In this document: positions 1 to 8,450 of the stretch, piece by piece
How positions within the stretch are numbered: the first letter of the stretch is position 1
How the letters are laid out: each line of letters begins with the position of its first letter
Origin: JAGLHV01 sp023143305 [NCBI: Clostridia bacterium]
Lineage (GTDB): Bacteria; CBDUZB01; JAGLHV01
Assembly: GCA_030637025.1 (NCBI GenBank)
Contig: DAOVVV010000002.1
Location: forward strand, 1-64,000
Direction: 5' to 3'
Length of the DNA stretch: 64,000 nucleotides
Notes under the pieces: model-generated
Seen by the model: only the letters and a program-made list of their open reading frames with translations
The model's database searches: none
Told to the model about the DNA's origin: nothing
Translations under genes and position numbers: made by a program

Positions 1-264
1 GGGATCTTCAGAAACTACTTTGATTTTTGGAGGGTTCTCCACTTTTATACCATTTTGTAAAAGCCTGTTTACCTTTTCGATGTAATCTTCTTTAGCTTTT
101 ATATTCCCTAAAATAAAAAACATTTCTTTAACAATTTGAGCTGAAAAGACTGCTTTATATTTATTTTGCAGGCAACCTTCAATAATTTTAGCTGAGGAAC
201 TTCCCCGGTTAAAATAAGCAGCGACAAAAAGATTAGTATCCAATACTATTTTCATTTTTTTCAT
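1..264 (-). CDS. PIN-domain protein, partial (3' end beyond window)
   Basis: This open frame runs off the left edge, so only the first 88 codons are present. It begins with MKKMKIVLDTNLFVAAYF; the buried Asp of the DTN motif is the first metal ligand of PIN nucleases, and the segment ending KVVSEDP resembles the approach to the second acidic cluster of the family. PIN proteins are Mg-dependent RNases, often VapC-type toxins. No antitoxin gene is seen on the visible side, and the partner may lie outside the window. ATG at 264 and ATG at 255 are both possible starts; neither has a clear Shine-Dalgarno sequence. The family call is good; the toxin role is only inferred. Confidence 0.7.
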   Translation of the reverse strand, partial: MKKMKIVLDTNLFVAAYFNRGSSSAKIIEGCLQNKYKAVFSAQIVKEMFFILGNIKAKEDYIEKVNRLLQNGIKVENPPKIKVVSEDP

Positions 265-296
265 TATGCATTACTTATATTTATATTAATCAAGTT

Positions 297-875
297 TTAA
301 AGCCGTTTAACTTCTTCTAAAAATATGCAAATTATATTAATAACTATTCCCGTCCCAAAAATAAAGATGCTCCATAGGAATAAATTACTCACCAAATATT
401 TTTCTTTAATTATAGACTTCATATCGTATAATTCAAGAGTCATAAATCTCGCATTGGAAAATAAAAGCTCAAGTTCAATAGAAGCAAGATCTTTAATTCC
501 TTCAGGAGTAGCTACTCCAACTGTTCCTCCCCATGTTAATGCTCTAATTTGAGTAATTATTGAATCAACATTACCCATTATTTTTTCGTTTACTATTTCG
601 GAAATTTCAGAAAAACCCTTATCTCCTTTTTTTAATATATAATTGATTTCCTTATTATGCATTTTATCAAACGCAGAAATCGCTTTTGTATATCTCGGCG
701 TCAAAATACTATAAACAAATGAAAAATTATCAGCATTTGATATCATATACGCTATACTTACCAAAATAATACCAAGAAAGTTAAAATAAAATATTTTTGA
801 CAAATTCCGCGATTTGCCCCTTAGAAAAAAAATTCTTTTAACACAATACTTAACTATTTTATTTACAAAAGACAA
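297..875 (-). CDS. Two-helix membrane protein of unknown function
   Basis: Unrecognised 192-residue protein. Hydrophobic segments at about residues 29-48 and 163-186 flank a roughly 110-residue, mostly helical polar region, so it probably sits in the inner membrane with one large soluble loop. The start is a TTG at 873-875, supported by a strong GTAAAGGAG about nine bases upstream. It follows a short remnant frame ending at 893 and precedes the PIN gene on the same strand. It might be a partner of a neighbouring accessory gene, but nothing in the sequence assigns a function. Confidence 0.6.
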   Translation of the reverse strand: MSFVNKIVKYCVKRIFFLRGKSRNLSKIFYFNFLGIILVSIAYMISNADNFSFVYSILTPRYTKAISAFDKMHNKEINYILKKGDKGFSEISEIVNEKIMGNVDSIITQIRALTWGGTVGVATPEGIKDLASIELELLFSNARFMTLELYDMKSIIKEKYLVSNLFLWSIFIFGTGIVINIICIFLEEVKRL

Positions 876-892
876 TAAAGTCTCCTTTACAA

Positions 893-1021
893 TTATTTTT
901 TAAGTCTTTCTATTTCTTGTTGTATTTCTTTAATAACCTCAGTATTATAAATTTTTTTTTTGTCATCTTCTTTTACAGAGATTACATAGAAAACTTTTCC
1001 ACCGTTTTTAATTATTCCTTT
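893..1021 (-). pseudogene. C-terminal gene remnant, about 42 codons, no start codon
   Basis: An open frame closed upstream by TAG (1022-1024) has no ATG, GTG or TTG start. It translates to a coding-like, charged tail ending IQQEIERLKK. Its stop lies just ahead of the ribosome-binding site of the TTG-started membrane protein, so it looks like the 3' stump of a gene once co-translated with that neighbour. It is too short to identify. Confidence 0.35.
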
Positions 1022-1053
1022 CTAAATAATTCTGAGAATATAATTGTTTTATA

Positions 1054-2181
1054 CTATAAATAAAAATACATTTGATCAAGAACTAATATTGCCTGCAAGG
1101 CTTTCATTTTACTATAATCTTCCGCTTTTGCTACACCATGTGATGTGCTATGCCGTGATAAATCTATTTTACCACTTTTTAAATCAAAATTTTTAAAGAT
1201 AGTTTTCTTTAAATAACTAAAAAAGATATCAGGAAACCCTAAAGAATTCCTTGATATAAATTTGTTTTTTGCTTTTTGGTCAACATATTGTAAAAGTTTA
1301 GCAAAAGAGGGATTCTCATTAATTTCATTAAGATAACTCATTCGTATAATTCCTTCTATTTCAGAATAAAGCGTTTTTATACATGTTATAAAATCAGATT
1401 CAGTGTTTCTAACATAGGCATTGATACCTGCTGTTAAAATCGATTTCTTTCTTTGAAATATTTCCTTATTCCACCATTTATTAACGAATGATTCAATCCT
1501 GTTTTTATCAAACTTATTTATAAATTCATTTATTGCCGATATAAATTTGTTTTTATCTTTATAATATTTTGATAATCTTTTAAAATCTCCTCCCAATAAC
1601 TGAATAAAAGGAAACCATCCATCATTAACCATTTTATTGAACATTTTCTCGTTTTCAAGAACAGCATATTCTTCTTGAAAAGTAAGATATTTATAACATG
1701 TTCCAAGTTTATGAGGTAATTTATCTATATCTAAGTTTCGAGTACAATCAAAAAAAAGTCCAAATTTCCACCCTATTTTAAAGCAGAATATTAAACAATC
1801 ATCTCCTTTGATCTTTATATCTCCAAAACGAAGGTTGTTAATGTCAGCTATATCAATTATTCGTATTGCTTGGTCTTTTTTAATATTCGACCGTTTAGGT
1901 AAGACCTCTGTAACTATTGGGAAATCATTAACATAAATATCAGCTGATACATCTTGATGAATAACAATTAAATAACGATGTATCTTATTCACAGGATAAT
2001 ATCTATTTAGATATATTTCTGCTATTCGGTCTGAATATAAATAAAATTCAGGTTGATCAGAATAAATAAACGCAGATAGCAACACTTTCGCCTTGTTGTC
2101 TCTTGGTTCAATATTTTCTGCAGCAAATCCAGCAAAATTTTCAACCCTATTGAATTTTAGATGATTTTGTATATCTTTCAC
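1054..2181 (-). CDS. Hypothetical protein with a HEPN-like RxxxxH C-terminal motif
   Basis: A 375-residue soluble protein without signal peptide or membrane segments. The N-terminal 150 residues look alpha/beta; the rest is largely helical. Near the C-terminus it reads SRHSTSHGVAKAEDYSKMKA, which contains R-x4-H followed by HG and a closing amphipathic helix. This layout is found in HEPN-type RNase domains and in several abortive-infection-like proteins. The gene stands alone, with about 260 bases of repeat-rich DNA upstream, next to a PIN fragment and a small membrane protein, so the whole end of the window looks accessory. The HEPN assignment is a motif-level inference. Confidence 0.55.
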   Translation of the reverse strand: MKDIQNHLKFNRVENFAGFAAENIEPRDNKAKVLLSAFIYSDQPEFYLYSDRIAEIYLNRYYPVNKIHRYLIVIHQDVSADIYVNDFPIVTEVLPKRSNIKKDQAIRIIDIADINNLRFGDIKIKGDDCLIFCFKIGWKFGLFFDCTRNLDIDKLPHKLGTCYKYLTFQEEYAVLENEKMFNKMVNDGWFPFIQLLGGDFKRLSKYYKDKNKFISAINEFINKFDKNRIESFVNKWWNKEIFQRKKSILTAGINAYVRNTESDFITCIKTLYSEIEGIIRMSYLNEINENPSFAKLLQYVDQKAKNKFISRNSLGFPDIFFSYLKKTIFKNFDLKSGKIDLSRHSTSHGVAKAEDYSKMKALQAILVLDQMYFYL

Positions 2182-2424
2182 TGTTTCTTTACCTAATTTA
2201 TTTATAGCCTTCCTGCCGATATTTATACTTTCAATCTACTTATCTGTAATTTTTAATTATTTACTGATTATTCGTGCTATTTGCCACTTGCAGTCATTTA
2301 GTTTTTGTCTTTAATTTTTTTAACTTATAATTTATCCCTCATAACTCATAAATACATGCCACAAATAGTCATATACCCACTTCATTCGAGTAATAAAACA
2401 ATCTTTGACTATCTTTTGACTTTT

Positions 2425-2466
2425 GTCTGTTATCTATGGACTATGGACTGTCGACTATGGACTGTT
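2425..2466. repeat. Dispersed TATGGACT repeat, copy 1
   Basis: The plus strand carries tandem variants of TATGGACT and TCGACTATGGACT. The same module occurs at about 19821, 20110-20205 and 31064, always with this polarity. Here it overlaps the 3' end of purS and provides its last codons and stop. The 259-base gap 2182-2440 also holds the module TTTGTCTTTAATTTTTTT followed by ACTTATAA (from about 2304), which recurs at about 20069. I see no gene or promoter in that gap. Confidence 0.75.
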
Positions 2467-2968
2467 TGTTGCTATTTACTATTTCATATTCCTGCACTAC
2501 TTTATTGGCTAAAAGTGAAGTAGTGATTTTTTCTATCCCGGCTTTAGCAAGATTTCCTTTTAAAATGTATTTACAGCCGGTTTTTACTCTATTTACCTCG
2601 TTTTTTAATCCTAAATCACGAATGCCTTTCTTTACTGTCTCTCCTACTGTATCCGTAACTCCTTTTTTAAACCAAACTTCTACTAACCATTGATTATTTT
2701 TCTTTTTTGATGCCGGACAAATATTTTTCTGATTTGTGGTTTTTTCTAAAGGAAAGACCTTAAAATCCTGAGTGATTCCATCGATAAGTAAATTTTTACA
2801 AATACCGGTTATTTCTTTGACAGTAAAATCTCCGTCTATCTCATATAAAAGAATGGATTTAACCTCTTCTATGCCTTTGAGCCCCAAATCTAAAATATCT
2901 TTTTCGGTTTCCTCTGCTTTTATATCTTTTATATGTTGTTTATGAGAAATTTCTATTTTATAATTCAT
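2441..2968 (-). CDS. purS: Tandem-domain PurS-like FGAM synthase subunit
   Basis: PurS is the small structural subunit of the PurLQS formylglycinamidine ribonucleotide synthase in purine synthesis, normally about 80 residues and dimeric. This 175-residue protein holds two PurS-like units: residues 1-72, starting YKIEISHK, and about 93-163, with VEVWFKKGVTDTVGETVKKG and ending LLANKVVQEYEI, the usual C-terminal PurS motif. It may be a covalent version of the PurS dimer. The last dozen residues (VNSNKQSIVDSP) are encoded by a dispersed repeat. It follows the guaB3-type gene by 38 bases. purL and purQ are not in the window. Confidence 0.75.
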   Translation of the reverse strand: MNYKIEISHKQHIKDIKAEETEKDILDLGLKGIEEVKSILLYEIDGDFTVKEITGICKNLLIDGITQDFKVFPLEKTTNQKNICPASKKKNNQWLVEVWFKKGVTDTVGETVKKGIRDLGLKNEVNRVKTGCKYILKGNLAKAGIEKITTSLLANKVVQEYEIVNSNKQSIVDSP

Positions 2969-3006
2969 ATTTTTATCGTTTTTATTTAGTCATTTATAAA
3001 GACAAC

Positions 3007-4167
3007 TTATTTTCCCATACCTACTCTTTGTGCTTTCTGAAAAACTTTTCCTTCCGATTTTATGTCCGGAGCAATAACAATCTCTACCAACTGCATTTCA
3101 TTGATATTTTTTGCTCCTAAACTAGCCATACTAATGCGTAAAGCACCTACAAGATTTTGTGTCCCGTCATCTACCATAGCCGGGCCCAGAAGAATTTCCT
3201 TTAGAGCTGCCGTAGTTCCTACCTTAACCCTTGTTCCCCGGGGTAAATTTACATCCGGAGTAGCCATTCCCCAGTGGTATCCTTTCCCCGGTGCTTCTTT
3301 TGCCTTAGCCAGTCCGGACCCAATCATCACCATATCCGCTCCCGAGGCAAAAGCCTTACAAATATCTCCGCTGGTTACCATTCCCCCATCAGTAATAATA
3401 GAAACATATCTTCCTGTTTTTTTATAGTAAAAATCCCTTGCCTGAGCACAATCAATAGTAGCCGTCACTTGAGGAACCCCTATTCCTAATACGCCACGGG
3501 TAGTACAAGCTGCTCCCGGACCTATTCCCACAAGAAGCCCGGAACAACCCGTTTCCATTAATTCCAAAGAGGCTTCGTAACCGACACAATTACCGATAAT
3601 TACAGGAATTTTCAGTTGCTTACAAATATTGCCCATATTTACTTCTTTATATTGAGTAGAATAATGCCGCGGGGCAGCAACCGTAGATTGAATAACAAAA
3701 ATATCTGCACCGGCTTCCTGGGCAATAAGACTAAACTTCTTTGCCCTCTTAGGAATACTAGAAACCGCTGCCGGGACTTTTGCTGCTTTTATTTGTTCAA
3801 TCCGCTTGGCAATTAAATGCTCTTTTATTGGGGCTTTATAAATTTTCTGAAAAATTGACGTTGCTTTTTCATAAGGGGCTTCGACTATTTCTTTAACAAC
3901 TTCTTCCGGATTTTCATACCGCGTTTGAATTCCTTCCAGATTTAAAACGGCTAATCCCCCTAACTTACCCATAGCAATAGCAAATTTTACATCTACTACC
4001 CCGTCCATTGCCGAAGCAATAATAGGGATTTTAATCTTCAAATTTCCGATATTGGAGCTGGTTTCTACTTCCTCGGGATTAATGGTTAAATTACCTGTAA
4101 CCAATGCTACCTCATCAAAACCATAAGCTCTTCTTGCTTCCCGATCTTTTCCAATAAAAAAAGGCAT
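3007..4167 (-). CDS. GuaB3-family IMP dehydrogenase-related protein
   Basis: A TIM-barrel enzyme of the IMPDH/GMP reductase superfamily, 386 residues. The catalytic loop GIGPGAACTTRGVLGIG holds the nucleophilic Cys at about 221, and ITDGGMVTSGDICKA plus MIGSGLA form the phosphate-binding region. CBS regulatory domains are absent. The layout matches GuaB3-type proteins rather than canonical GuaB. IMP-to-XMP oxidation is the likely reaction, but this subgroup is less well characterised than GuaB. The ATG has an AAGGAGG seven bases upstream. It lies between dut and purS on the same strand, in a nucleotide-metabolism cluster. Confidence 0.8.
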   Translation of the reverse strand: MPFFIGKDREARRAYGFDEVALVTGNLTINPEEVETSSNIGNLKIKIPIIASAMDGVVDVKFAIAMGKLGGLAVLNLEGIQTRYENPEEVVKEIVEAPYEKATSIFQKIYKAPIKEHLIAKRIEQIKAAKVPAAVSSIPKRAKKFSLIAQEAGADIFVIQSTVAAPRHYSTQYKEVNMGNICKQLKIPVIIGNCVGYEASLELMETGCSGLLVGIGPGAACTTRGVLGIGVPQVTATIDCAQARDFYYKKTGRYVSIITDGGMVTSGDICKAFASGADMVMIGSGLAKAKEAPGKGYHWGMATPDVNLPRGTRVKVGTTAALKEILLGPAMVDDGTQNLVGALRISMASLGAKNINEMQLVEIVIAPDIKSEGKVFQKAQRVGMGK

Positions 4168-4224
4168 ATTTTCCTCCTTAAATAAATATGAGTTAGAGTT
4201 TTGTAAAATGACACATTCTGCCTG

Positions 4225-4335
4225 CCTGTCCGCTCCGCCTTAGGCGGATAAGGCAAGTCATTCCGCACTCGATGCGGAATCTATACTGTGCTTAAAATAT
4301 CAATAGATTCCTGCTTTCGCAGGAATGACAATAAA
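4225..4335. repeat. Cluster of three short palindromic repeats
   Basis: Three hairpin units lie in the gap 4168-4452 between dut and the guaB3-type gene. CTCCGCCTTAGGCGGA is at about 4235-4250; ATTCCGCACTCGATGCGGAAT at about 4260-4280; GATTCCTGCTTTCGCAGGAAT at about 4307-4327. The first has a near-identical partner at about 20176. None is followed by a clean T-tract in the transcribed direction, so they look like REP/MITE-type elements rather than terminators. Nothing else is seen in the gap. Confidence 0.7.
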
Positions 4336-4452
4336 GGTGAAAAGGCTATTTTGCAGAAGTCTAAAATAAGAGTAATATCAAAAATATTTTATTTTTTGCT
4401 AGCCGCAGGCTACCAGATTCCCGCAATCACCATCATTCTTCCCCATATTATT

Positions 4453-4890
4453 TTAATGGCCTGTACTGCCAAAGCCGCCTTCATTGCGGGAAGTTTCGTC
4501 TAATTCTTCACACTCCTGCCAATTAATCTGTTCTACCTTGTTTAATACAGCCTGGGCAATCCTTTCCCCTTTTTTAACAGTTACAGAAGAATTAGGATTA
4601 GTATTAAATATAATCACCCCAATTTCTCCCCGATATCCGGCATCTATTGTTCCCGGGGTATTTAAAACAGTAAGCCCTTTTTTAAGGGATAAACCGCTGC
4701 GGGGACGAATCTGTAATTCATACCCAAGAGGTATACCAACTTTTAGTCCTGTAGGAATCAACGCCCTTCCGGAAGACTCAATGGTAATATCTTCACTAGC
4801 GTTACAAAGATCCATCCCGGCATCCCCATGATGTTTATATTGCGGCAAGGAAACATCAGAATTTAACCGTTTAATCTGTACATTAATCAT
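4453..4890 (-). CDS. dut: dUTP diphosphatase
   Basis: Trimeric dUTPase, 145 residues, hydrolyses dUTP to dUMP and PPi, which keeps uracil out of DNA and feeds dTMP synthesis. The five family motifs are visible: GDAGMDL (22-28), RPRSGLSLK (62-70), GTIDAGYRGEI (80-90) with the catalytic Asp, KGERIAQAV (107-115) and RNEGGFGSTGH at the C-terminus. Length is typical. The gene follows nrdD by 37 bases, so dNTP production and clean-up may be co-expressed. Confidence 0.95.
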   Translation of the reverse strand: MINVQIKRLNSDVSLPQYKHHGDAGMDLCNASEDITIESSGRALIPTGLKVGIPLGYELQIRPRSGLSLKKGLTVLNTPGTIDAGYRGEIGVIIFNTNPNSSVTVKKGERIAQAVLNKVEQINWQECEELDETSRNEGGFGSTGH

Positions 4891-4927
4891 TTTATTACTC
4901 CTAAATTTCAGATTTTTCTATTTAATA

Positions 4928-7342
4928 TCATCCCGCAACGCTGTAATTACCCTTCCGTCTATCTTTTAATTCACCTTTTTTAGATTTATTCCAATTTTGA
5001 ATCCGGCTAAAATAACCAACTACTCTGGATACACCATATACACTCTCCGAATCACAAAACTGGCAAGACTCCTTTAAACCCCTTGCCATTCGATGACATT
5101 GTTCGCAAATAGTAAACTCCGGAGAAATAGTAAGTTGAGCAGTTTTACTGCTTTTCCATGTTTTTTCAATTAAATTCATTATAGAAACAGGGGAAGGTTT
5201 TTGTTCTCCGATAAAAGCATGGGTTATAGCACCACTTTCAATTAAAGTATGGAACTTACTCTGTCCAATAATTCGGTCAACTAAACCCGTTGATGAAGCA
5301 GCACCGAAATGAATAGAATTAGTATAATATGCTTCTTCATTTCCAATATTACCTTTGATTACTTCTTTACTTTGAGGAAACTCTCTCAAATCCACTTTAG
5401 CCAATCTGCGCGCAGCAGACTCGGCAGGACTTTCTTCTAAAGAAACTCTAATATTATATTTTTTTTCATATTTTTTTGTTTTTAAAAACATAAAGGAAAT
5501 TATTTGTAAGCCAAGTTTATAAATCTCTTCGTCTTCATGTAATTGCTTACCGGTTAAATACTGTAAGCATTCATTCAGTCCAATTATTCCAATAATATAA
5601 GTCGCTTTTTCTAAATCTACATAAGGCCGTCCGTCCGCAGCTATTTTCCCAATTTGCCAGAGAGGTGAATTCTTAGTAGCCATTAACTCTTTAATAAAAC
5701 CTTTTTTTTGTAAATGAGCTTTCATGGCAATATCCATTGCCTCTTCAATTTTAGAAAAGAATTTTTCTTTACTTCCTTTTCCAGCCCGATAAGCTGCCTG
5801 AGGAAGATTAATAGTTACATTTTGAAATCCACAAAAACGCATTGATTCAGGATGCTCAATCATATATTTATCTTTTATCTGTGTCCGCAACCTGCAACAT
5901 GCCGAAAGAGTAACTTCATCCCGGTCAAAAACAAAGTAAGGAACTCCATTTTCACTGGCAATTACACAGGCATATTCCAATAATTCCCGTTGTTTGGAAT
6001 CTGTAAAGGTTTCCGCAGAAATATGTAAATCCATTTTTGGAAAAGCAAAAATGTGACCGTAGGAATCTCCCTCACGCCAAACTTCCATTAAAGCACGCGC
6101 AAACTCCTGGGACTCTTTTTCATAATCGGCATATGTTTTACCGGTATATTCTCCTTTGGGACCAATAGCAGGGACTGCTTTTAAATAAGAAGGAATACCC
6201 AGATGAATATTGAAATCAAGAAAAAGGGTTTGCCCTCCCCGGGAAAAAGCATTTTGCGACCCCGAAAAAATTAAATATTGCGCCTCCTGCTTCATTTCTT
6301 CAAAACTCATTCCTACCAGATAAGGAGCATAAAAAATATTAAGATAGGCTACGCCTAAAGCTCCGGCATAATATGCCTGCATAGAAGCAAGAAAAGTATT
6401 GAGATGTCCTGTTAATGTCCGTGCATGTTTAGCCGGTGAAGAAACTATTTCCAGATTGACTAAATCCAAACCATATTTTTTAATGTATTCCAAAGAATGG
6501 GAACTGCAATAAACCCGGGTAGGATATCCCAGGTCATGAAGATGTACTTTGCCGGTTAAATGAGCTAAAGCTACATCCTCGGAAAAAATATTATCCAGAG
6601 CATATTGTTTCAAAACCGTTTCAGCAATGGACATATTAATTGCTTCGGGATTATGAGCGGCTACATTACTATTTTCCAGGCTTTTAGAAAAAATCAATTG
6701 TTCTATATCATAAAGAGGCATCCCCAATTGTCTTTGTTTTTTTAATTTTTTGTCATAACCAAGAATTAACAATTCATTATCTACTAATTCCCGAATAAAT
6801 CCCGTAGTTACCTGCTTTATTTCCGAAGCAAAAATTTTTCTTTCTACTTCCAGAGCTATTTTTCGGGCTAAATTTTCTTTAAGATTTGCTTCTTTGACTA
6901 AAGCCTCTACAATTTTTTTCCTTGACCAGGGAAAAACCTGCCCTTTAACCGGGGTACTTACTAAAAGAGTCATATCGGTAACATCGGCAGTTCCTTTTAT
7001 TTCTTTTCTTACTTTTAACTGTTTTCTCATTCTTATCCGACGATCGCGGTATAAAATAAACGATTTTGCGGTAAGTGCATGTCCTTGTTCAATTAAAACC
7101 TTTTCAATTGCATCCTGAATAATACTAATGGTTAGTATTTTTTCTTTTTTATATTTTTTTATTAAGAATTTTTCTGCTTCTTCACCAAGAATATAAGCAA
7201 TTTTTTTATTATGTCCCCCTACGCTTTTAGCTGCTTTAAAAATTGCTTCGGAAATCTTTTTCCGGTTAAAAGAAACTATGCGTCCATCCCGTTTTTCAAC
7301 AGAAACAGACCATTCTTTTTTACTTACCTTTTTACGTTTCAT
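4928..7342 (-). CDS. nrdD: Anaerobic (class III) ribonucleoside-triphosphate reductase
   Basis: An 804-residue glycyl-radical enzyme that reduces NTPs to dNTPs. It carries two N-terminal ATP-cone allosteric domains (about 10-98 and 108-205), then the ten-stranded barrel with GFQNVTINLP and the DEVTLSACCRLR region. At the C-terminus there is a four-Cys zinc site (Cys746, 749, 760, 763) and the radical site RVVGY with Gly776. Two ATP cones are more than many NrdD proteins carry. The activase NrdG is not in the window. The gene follows a thioredoxin-like gene and nrdR, with GAGGGTGG as ribosome-binding site. This is the only reductase here, consistent with anaerobic life. Confidence 0.95.
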   Translation of the reverse strand: MKRKKVSKKEWSVSVEKRDGRIVSFNRKKISEAIFKAAKSVGGHNKKIAYILGEEAEKFLIKKYKKEKILTISIIQDAIEKVLIEQGHALTAKSFILYRDRRIRMRKQLKVRKEIKGTADVTDMTLLVSTPVKGQVFPWSRKKIVEALVKEANLKENLARKIALEVERKIFASEIKQVTTGFIRELVDNELLILGYDKKLKKQRQLGMPLYDIEQLIFSKSLENSNVAAHNPEAINMSIAETVLKQYALDNIFSEDVALAHLTGKVHLHDLGYPTRVYCSSHSLEYIKKYGLDLVNLEIVSSPAKHARTLTGHLNTFLASMQAYYAGALGVAYLNIFYAPYLVGMSFEEMKQEAQYLIFSGSQNAFSRGGQTLFLDFNIHLGIPSYLKAVPAIGPKGEYTGKTYADYEKESQEFARALMEVWREGDSYGHIFAFPKMDLHISAETFTDSKQRELLEYACVIASENGVPYFVFDRDEVTLSACCRLRTQIKDKYMIEHPESMRFCGFQNVTINLPQAAYRAGKGSKEKFFSKIEEAMDIAMKAHLQKKGFIKELMATKNSPLWQIGKIAADGRPYVDLEKATYIIGIIGLNECLQYLTGKQLHEDEEIYKLGLQIISFMFLKTKKYEKKYNIRVSLEESPAESAARRLAKVDLREFPQSKEVIKGNIGNEEAYYTNSIHFGAASSTGLVDRIIGQSKFHTLIESGAITHAFIGEQKPSPVSIMNLIEKTWKSSKTAQLTISPEFTICEQCHRMARGLKESCQFCDSESVYGVSRVVGYFSRIQNWNKSKKGELKDRRKGNYSVAG

Positions 7343-7596
7343 TTAGCTTAACCACCCTCTTGAATAATTATTTTTTACTATGGTTACCCAGAAAGAACTT
7401 CCACCTGTAAATTAAAAACAAAATTAAATAAAAAAATATTTATTTTCTATAAACAGTCTTATAGATTGATTTTGTTTTTAGCCTTCAAAATAGTTGCTTT
7501 TATATACTTATGATAGGATCTAACCGACTTTCTACCCCGATAGTTAGAAAAAAATACTTTTAAAATAGGATATTTTATTTTTAATAAATAAACTAT

Positions 7597-7905
7597 CTAT
7601 CTAACATCCATTACCTGATCAAGATTAGCTTCATTAATAGTTATAAAATGTTTTTTAAATTCCAAAGATGTAGGAACAGCTTTTTCCCATCGAGCTACTT
7701 CTTCTCCTTCTTTTTCTAAAATAGTAGTAGGAACATCCATAGCATTCAATAAAGAACCTTCTACTAAACCATCTACTGTGTCTAAGTCATAAAAGACAAT
7801 TTCCGCTGATTTTTTTAAATCCCACTTTTTTAAAAAAAACTCAAATTTTTGCTTAGTTGCAGTACAGGCACTGCAATCATTTTTTCCAAAAATTTTAATC
7901 TTCAT
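7597..7905 (-). CDS. Thioredoxin/glutaredoxin-like protein
   Basis: A 102-residue thioredoxin-fold protein with a CSAC redox motif at residues 11-14 right after the first beta strand, and the cis-proline in DVPTT at about 58-62. It lies between nrdR (55 bases upstream) and nrdD, so it is a plausible electron donor or NrdH-like partner for the reductase. Class III enzymes can use formate or a thioredoxin-type reductant, and sequence alone does not settle which. The 254-base gap to nrdD contains only a weak CTAAC/GTTAG hairpin at about 7520-7547. Confidence 0.75.
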   Translation of the reverse strand: MKIKIFGKNDCSACTATKQKFEFFLKKWDLKKSAEIVFYDLDTVDGLVEGSLLNAMDVPTTILEKEGEEVARWEKAVPTSLEFKKHFITINEANLDQVMDVR

Positions 7906-7959
7906 TTGTTTTATTGCCTCCTTCTTTATAATATTTTTATGTTTTTTTAAAACCGGACT

Positions 7960-8418
7960 TTACTTTTTTTGTAAACGTTTTAAAATCTGTAATTCGTGAA
8001 TAAAAGCATTTGCACTTTTAAACTTGCGATATACAGAAGCAAAACGAACATAAGCAACCTCATCTAATATTTTCAATTTTTTTAAAACTTTTTCTCCAAT
8101 AACTTTACTTTTCACTTCCATTACATAATCGCGCAATTCATATTCAATTTCATTTACCATATTTTCAATGACTTCAACACTTATCGGCCTTTTTTCACAA
8201 GCACGAATTATTCCTTCCCTTAATTTATTGCGGTTAAAAGATTCTCTGCGCTTATCATTTTTTATAATGATTAAAGGAATTTCTTCCAGTTTTTCGTAAG
8301 TAGTAAATCTTTTACCACAATTTAGACATTCCCTTCTGCGCCGTATTTCTGCAGCTTCTTCCAAAGGTCTGGAATCAATTACCTTATCGTTATCCTCTTT
8401 ACAAAAAGGACAGCGCAT
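7960..8418 (-). CDS. nrdR: Transcriptional repressor NrdR
   Basis: NrdR senses dATP/ATP and represses ribonucleotide reductase genes. The 152-residue protein has the N-terminal zinc ribbon (Cys3, Cys6, Cys31, Cys34, with the basic stretch RRRREC) and an ATP-cone domain from about residue 47 (IIIKNDKRRESFNRNKLREG). Length and order are canonical. It is followed by the thioredoxin-like gene, nrdD and dut on the same strand. A perfectly placed NrdR box sits in its own promoter, which predicts autoregulation. GGGGTGA precedes the ATG. Confidence 0.95.
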   Translation of the reverse strand: MRCPFCKEDNDKVIDSRPLEEAAEIRRRRECLNCGKRFTTYEKLEEIPLIIIKNDKRRESFNRNKLREGIIRACEKRPISVEVIENMVNEIEYELRDYVMEVKSKVIGEKVLKKLKILDEVAYVRFASVYRKFKSANAFIHELQILKRLQKK

Positions 8419-8450
8419 AACAGTTCACCCCTATATAATGAAATTTGTTC

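Noticed and set aside
7510-7555. Hairpin CTAAC/GTTAG in the leader of nrdD as a possible riboswitch
   Set aside because: The stem is only five to six base pairs with a large loop and no conserved aptamer core is seen; it was not listed as a feature.
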